Positions 5,750-10,125 of a stretch of 10,125 nucleotides of DNA are shown here, one piece after another; the stretch's first letter is position 1, and the number at the start of each line of letters is the position of its first letter. The notes below the pieces were generated by a model. It was given only the letters and a program-made list of their open reading frames with translations. It searched no databases and was not told where the DNA came from. The position numbers and the translations under genes were made by a program. Location: assembly GCA_012523155.1 (NCBI GenBank), contig JAAYJB010000492.1:1-10125 (forward strand), given 5' to 3'. The DNA comes from Synergistaceae bacterium. Lineage in GTDB: Bacteria > Synergistota > Synergistia > Synergistales > Aminobacteriaceae.

Positions 5750-6952
5750 ATGGCCAAGCTCACCCAACAATTTGTCCGCTCAGTGACGGAGCCCGGTTCA
5801 TACCAGGATGGCCGAGGCCTTTTCCTGAGAGTCACAGCCAAGGGGTACAAATACTGGATTCTCAGGTACCAGCTGGACGGGGATCGCACCGACCTGATAC
5901 TGGGGTCGTTTCCGTCTGTATCGCTCAGGGACGCCCGCCTGCAGGCCGACCGCCACCGAGGTGACATTGCCAGGGGCATTAACCCCATGGAGCAGCGCCA
6001 GCAAAAAAAACATACACTGCGCAACCAAAAGCCGAAGATCACCAGCTTCCAGGTTCAGGCCACCCGGTACATCCAGACTCACGAACCTTCTTGGGAGCCC
6101 CGTCATGCCAAACAGTGGCGGCAGTCTTTAGCGAAACATGCGCTCCCTATTTTGGGAGGAAAATGCGTTTCTGAAATCTCCACGGAGGATGTTTTGGAAG
6201 TGCTTAATCCAATCTGGCTTGTTCTTCCCACCACAGCCAGACGGGTGCGCAATCGCATCGAGCTGGTCCTGGATGCAGCCAAAGCGCTGGGGTTACGCAC
6301 CGGTGAAAACCCTGCCAGATGGCGCGGGCATCTGGACAAATTGCTGCCCAGGCAGAAAGTTCAAAGCTCCCCGTTCCCTGCGATGCCTGCATCAGATATT
6401 CCTGACTTTATGCACATCTTGGATGCGGTTGAGGGAACCGCTGCAAGAGCTCTTTCGGTACTGATCCTGAGCCATTTGCGCAGCTCTGAAGTGCGGGGTG
6501 CTCGATGGTGCGAGTTCGACTTTGATAATAAGGTCTGGTGTATTCCAGCCGAGCGAATGAAAGCCAAAAGGGCACATCGGGTTCCACTAACCGATGAGCT
6601 TATTGATGAGATTAAACAGCAGGAGGGTTTGCATTCCGTCTACGTTTTCCCGGCCCCCAGAGGCAAATCTTTCCTGGCTGGGAACGCGCTTAATCGACTC
6701 ATGCGGAGCCTGGGTGTAGACGAATATGTGCCCCACGGATTCCGCTCGTCCTTCCGTACCTGGGCGGCGGAGGAGACAAATTTTCCCCGTGAGATATGTG
6801 AAATGGCGCTGTCGCACCAGCTTGACAGCAAAGTCGAAGCGGCATACTACAGAGGCGATCAGCTTGAGAAGCGGCGCGAACTGTCTCGATTGTGGTGCGA
6901 TCTGGTTCTTTCACGAAGAAATAAAACTATTGGCATTCTGGCAAGTGGTTGA
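5750..6952 (+). CDS. Tyrosine site-specific integrase, DUF4102/P4-like family
   Basis: This 400-aa protein inserts and excises a genomic island at a specific site. The N-terminus (1-85, LFLRVTAKGYKYWILRY, LGSFPSVSLRDARLQAD) is the arm-DNA-binding DUF4102 domain. A core-binding SAM-like domain follows (about 95-190), then the catalytic domain. Catalytic residues in view are Arg244 (LRSSEVRG), a Lys in MKAKRAHRVPL (271-273), His329 and Arg332 (PHGFR), His356 (ALSHQ) and the nucleophile Tyr366 (VEAAY). Length and motifs match complete family members, so it is probably active. The ATG follows TGGAG at a good distance. An integrase next to a small ORF set and a restriction-like helicase is a common defence-island layout. 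The target tRNA or other att gene was not found. Confidence 0.96.
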   Translation: MAKLTQQFVRSVTEPGSYQDGRGLFLRVTAKGYKYWILRYQLDGDRTDLILGSFPSVSLRDARLQADRHRGDIARGINPMEQRQQKKHTLRNQKPKITSFQVQATRYIQTHEPSWEPRHAKQWRQSLAKHALPILGGKCVSEISTEDVLEVLNPIWLVLPTTARRVRNRIELVLDAAKALGLRTGENPARWRGHLDKLLPRQKVQSSPFPAMPASDIPDFMHILDAVEGTAARALSVLILSHLRSSEVRGARWCEFDFDNKVWCIPAERMKAKRAHRVPLTDELIDEIKQQEGLHSVYVFPAPRGKSFLAGNALNRLMRSLGVDEYVPHGFRSSFRTWAAEETNFPREICEMALSHQLDSKVEAAYYRGDQLEKRRELSRLWCDLVLSRRNKTIGILASG

Positions 6953-7143
6953 TTGGGTAGCCGTTGGACTCCCTACCAAACCCGTTGATTTCCAGCGGTT
7001 GGCAGCAAGGCCTATTCTGCCGTTAATTTATTTCCATTTTTCTCTATCAGTATTGGGTTAAAAGTGCCGCCGTGTAACCTGTCTTTGCGACTGATAGCAG
7101 ACGCAATTTTGATGCTTTCTTTCCCAGACCGGAGGTGGTTTCA

Positions 7144-7428
7144 GTGAACAAGCTGACAGTGGAAACTCATGTGTGTCCTGCCAATTCGGCCTACAAAGTT
7201 GTTCTGGACTTCAACGAGGCGGTACCGGATGACCCGGGTGCAGGCACCCCGGCGATGGTGTACGGCCCTGAAGATGCCAGCGGCACATTCTACTGTGCTT
7301 TGGATACCGGCGAGCTGGATGAACAGCAACTGCCTCCCCGCGTAAGCCGGTGGCTTGAAGGCATGGCAGAGCATGTAGACCAGTACCTGGATTGTGCCTT
7401 TGACAGTGCTGCAGGAGCTCAAAGCTGA
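7144..7428 (+). CDS. Small acidic hypothetical protein, 94 aa
   Basis: I chose GTG at 7144 because GGAGG (7131-7135) lies eight bases upstream; an earlier in-frame GTG at 7135 overlaps that site. The protein is acidic, with an N-terminal strand-like part (LTVETHVCP, YKVVLDF), a Pro/Gly/Asp-rich loop and a C-terminal helix ending in HVDQYLDCAFDS. No known motif was seen. It lies between the integrase and the helicase, in the same direction, and its stop is followed 13 bases later by the start of a possible 25-aa peptide, suggesting coupled translation. Function unknown; probably island cargo or an accessory of the neighbouring restriction gene. Confidence 0.7.
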   Translation: MNKLTVETHVCPANSAYKVVLDFNEAVPDDPGAGTPAMVYGPEDASGTFYCALDTGELDEQQLPPRVSRWLEGMAEHVDQYLDCAFDSAAGAQS

Positions 7429-7441
7429 GGAGGTAGTAGCA

Positions 7442-7519
7442 ATGCTGGTAAAAGAAGATGAGTGCGATGCTGGAACATATCTGGACTGTGACGGATTTGA
7501 ACGGAGTAATACCGCCTGA
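7442..7519 (+). CDS. Possible 25-aa peptide
   Basis: A strong Shine-Dalgarno site GAGGAGG (7427-7433) sits eight bases before ATG at 7442. The frame ends at TGA 7517-7519 and encodes a very acidic peptide with two cysteines (MLVKEDECDAGTYLDCDGFE...). The YLDC stretch echoes the C-terminus of the preceding 94-aa protein, which could mean a partial duplication. It may instead be the remnant of a longer gene. The ribosome binding site is the main support. Confidence 0.4.
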   Translation: MLVKEDECDAGTYLDCDGFERSNTA

Positions 7520-7592
7520 CCGGCCAGCGGGCTTGAGGCCTGCACTAGCAACCCTTAATTCCCTCTTGCCGTCATAAATCCTACTATGCAGC

Positions 7593-7609
7593 ATTCTACC
7601 CAGTAGAAT
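7593..7609. promoter_or_regulatory. Palindrome upstream of the helicase gene, candidate operator
   Basis: Perfect 7-bp arms ATTCTAC and GTAGAAT flank a CCA spacer, 67 bases before the helicase start codon. The size and symmetry suit a dimeric regulator. No T-run follows, so it is not a terminator. No matching regulator gene is evident in the window. Confidence 0.35.
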
Positions 7610-7675
7610 TATGGCGCACCCTATTCCGCCAACCTATTTGTGGCAAGCTGGCGCACAACCAATGGAGTGATACCC

Positions 7676-7825
7676 GTGGCAGAAACCGCACTTTCGAGCA
7701 TTCTTCGCGAGTTTCGAGAAAAGGCTGTGTCCGAGCGCGACAAAGGCTCCGACTTCGAGCGGCTTTGCATCGTTTATCTACGCAACGAGCCGTTCTATCG
7801 AGACCTGTACCGCGAAGTCATGTAG
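7676..7825 (+). pseudogene. 5' fragment of the Mrr-nuclease/DEAH helicase gene, cut by the IS
   Basis: Translation from GTG at 7676 (GGAG nine bases upstream) gives 49 residues. It then stops at TAG 7823-7825, inside the left end of the IS element. Residues 24-29 (GSDFER) match the GxxFE-type helix seen at the start of Mrr-like nuclease domains in Type ISP restriction enzymes. Joined to the segment after the IS, with one TCA removed, the frame runs on as ...YREVM-TYGDWAKHQ. An in-frame GTG at 7667 is the alternative start, but it directly abuts the GGAG. Confidence 0.85.
7818..7820 (+). repeat. Target-site duplication TCA, left copy
   Basis: TCA directly abuts the left IS tip (TGTAGTGG) and is repeated at 9056-9058 after the right tip. 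A 3-bp duplication is normal for the IS3 family. Confidence 0.8.
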
Positions 7826-7884
7826 TGGTCTAATGAAACCGGACACCCACTTAGGCGACAATGCTCGCCATTGAGAGGTGTTCG

Positions 7885-9047
<1,163 letters not shown>

Positions 9048-9055
9048 CCACTACA

Positions 9056-9058
9056 TCA
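9056..9058 (+). repeat. Target-site duplication TCA, right copy
   Basis: This copy pairs with TCA at 7818-7820. The uninterrupted target would have been the 8-bp palindrome GTCATGAC. Confidence 0.8.
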
Positions 9059-10125
9059 TGACTTATGGTGACTGGGCCAAGCACCAAGGCATCAGCCAGA
9101 AGGATACCGGCATCGACCTGATTGCCATCACCCACCAAGATCAGGTTCACGCAATCCAGTGCAAGAACTATGCGCCGGACTACACCATCGCCAAGGCGGA
9201 TATTGACAGCTTCTTCACCGCCTCCGGCAAGGCGGCATTCAGCCAGCGCATCATCATCTGCACAACGAACAACTGGACCAAGAACGCCAGCGACTCGCTT
9301 GAGCAGCAGTCCATCCCGGTCAGCACCATCAATCTGGCTGACCTGGAAAACAGCTTGATCGACTGGAGCCAGTTCCGGGGTCAGGATGCACCGGCACTCA
9401 AGGCAAGAAAATCCTTGCGTGACCACCAGAAAACAGCCCTCAATGCCACAATCCAGGGCCTCCAACTGGCCGACCGGGGCAAGCTGATCATGGCCTGCGG
9501 CACCGGCAAGACCTTCACCAGCCTGAAAATTGCCGAGAAAATGGCAGGCCAAGGCAAGGCGGTTCTGTTTCTGGTTCCAAGCCTGTCCCTGTTGAGCCAG
9601 ACGTTGACCGAGTGGACCCAGGAAAGCGATACCCCCTTGCACAGCTATGCGGTCTGCTCTGACAGCGATGTGGGCAAAAGCCGAAGCCTGGACGATGACC
9701 GGGTGCAAGCCACCGTCAGCGACCTGCAGTACCCGGCCACCACAAACGCGAAGTCGCTGGCACAGGCTTTCAAGGTTCGGCATGACGCCAATACCATGAG
9801 CGTGGTGTTCGGCACCTACCACTCTATCGGCGTCATCAGCGAAGCTCAGAAACATTACGGTCTGCCCGAATTTGATTTGGTGGTTTGCGATGAAGCCCAC
9901 CGCACCACTGGCGCTACCTTCGATGGTGAGGACGAGTCTGCTTTCGTCCGGGTTCACAACAACGATTACCTGAAAGCGGCCAAACGGCTGTACATGACCG
10001 CCACCCCGCGTATCTATGGTGAGGACGCCAAGCGCAAGGCCGATGGCGTGGTGCTCTATTCCATGGATGACGAAAGCCTGTATGGCCGAGAGCTGTACGT
10101 CATCAACTTCTCGGAAGCCGTAGCC
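9058..10125 (+). pseudogene. Main body of the Mrr-nuclease/DEAH-helicase restriction protein (Type ISP-like), open to the right edge
   Basis: The frame is open for 356 codons to the end of the window. In numbering of the rejoined protein, an Mrr-like PD-(D/E)xK nuclease is seen at GID (Asp68) and the QxK motif (Gln82-Cys-Lys84). A superfamily 2 helicase follows, with Walker A ACGTGKT (194-200), DEAH box CDEAHRTTG (326-329) and motif III MTATPR. The order and the DRGKLIMACGTGKT context resemble LlaGI/LlaBIII-type single-chain restriction-modification enzymes, in which methylase and target-recognition domains follow; those would lie beyond the window. Its normal role would be cleavage of invading DNA. 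The IS removes the first 49 codons. An ATG at 9058 could allow a restart but has no Shine-Dalgarno site. A stand-alone helicase-nuclease defence protein is the alternative. Confidence 0.85.

Overview
The window looks like an accessory region of a gammaproteobacterial chromosome or large plasmid. Base composition is moderately GC-rich, judged by eye. The proteins, including a DUF4102-type tyrosine integrase, an IS3-family element and an Rhs protein, resemble those of Marinobacter, Pseudomonas or Halomonas. That assignment rests on protein style only. No rRNA, tRNA or core housekeeping gene was seen.

Left part (1-4541), read on the minus strand. A promoter at about 4291-4318 sits between two copies of a repeated palindromic motif and drives a compact gene set. 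First comes a 132-aa basic protein with a possible C-terminal ribbon-helix-helix (3841-4239). Next is a 173-aa unknown protein (3143-3664). Last is a large Sec-signal-bearing Rhs/YD-repeat protein (from 3108, running off the left edge after 1036 codons). Just upstream of the promoter, 4473-4541 holds four 20-bp-spaced TGCGAC repeats. Read outward on the minus strand they give TGT...TGTCGCA, which looks like the end of a TniA/TnsB-type (Tn5053/Tn7-like) transposon. If so, the Rhs operon is cargo lying just inside that end.

Middle part (4542-5749). A 190-aa protein of unknown function lies between the putative transposon end and an integrase. Its leader holds several hairpin-forming sequences, and a clean intrinsic terminator follows it. 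After the terminator come six copies of CACCAG and a 12-bp tandem repeat (GTGTGGG motif) that could be integrase arm sites or lie near an attachment site.

Right part (5750-10125), read on the plus strand. A complete tyrosine integrase, a 94-aa unknown protein and a possible 25-aa peptide are followed by a large Mrr-nuclease/DEAH-helicase gene resembling single-chain Type ISP restriction enzymes (LlaGI/LlaBIII-like). A complete 1235-bp IS3-family element interrupts the helicase gene after codon 49. It has 26-bp imperfect inverted repeats, orfA and orfB joined by an A AAA AAG slippery site, and a 3-bp TCA target duplication. Removing the element and one TCA restores a continuous frame through to the right edge. 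The right part is therefore best read as an integrase-borne defence island whose restriction gene has been recently, and possibly reversibly, inactivated.
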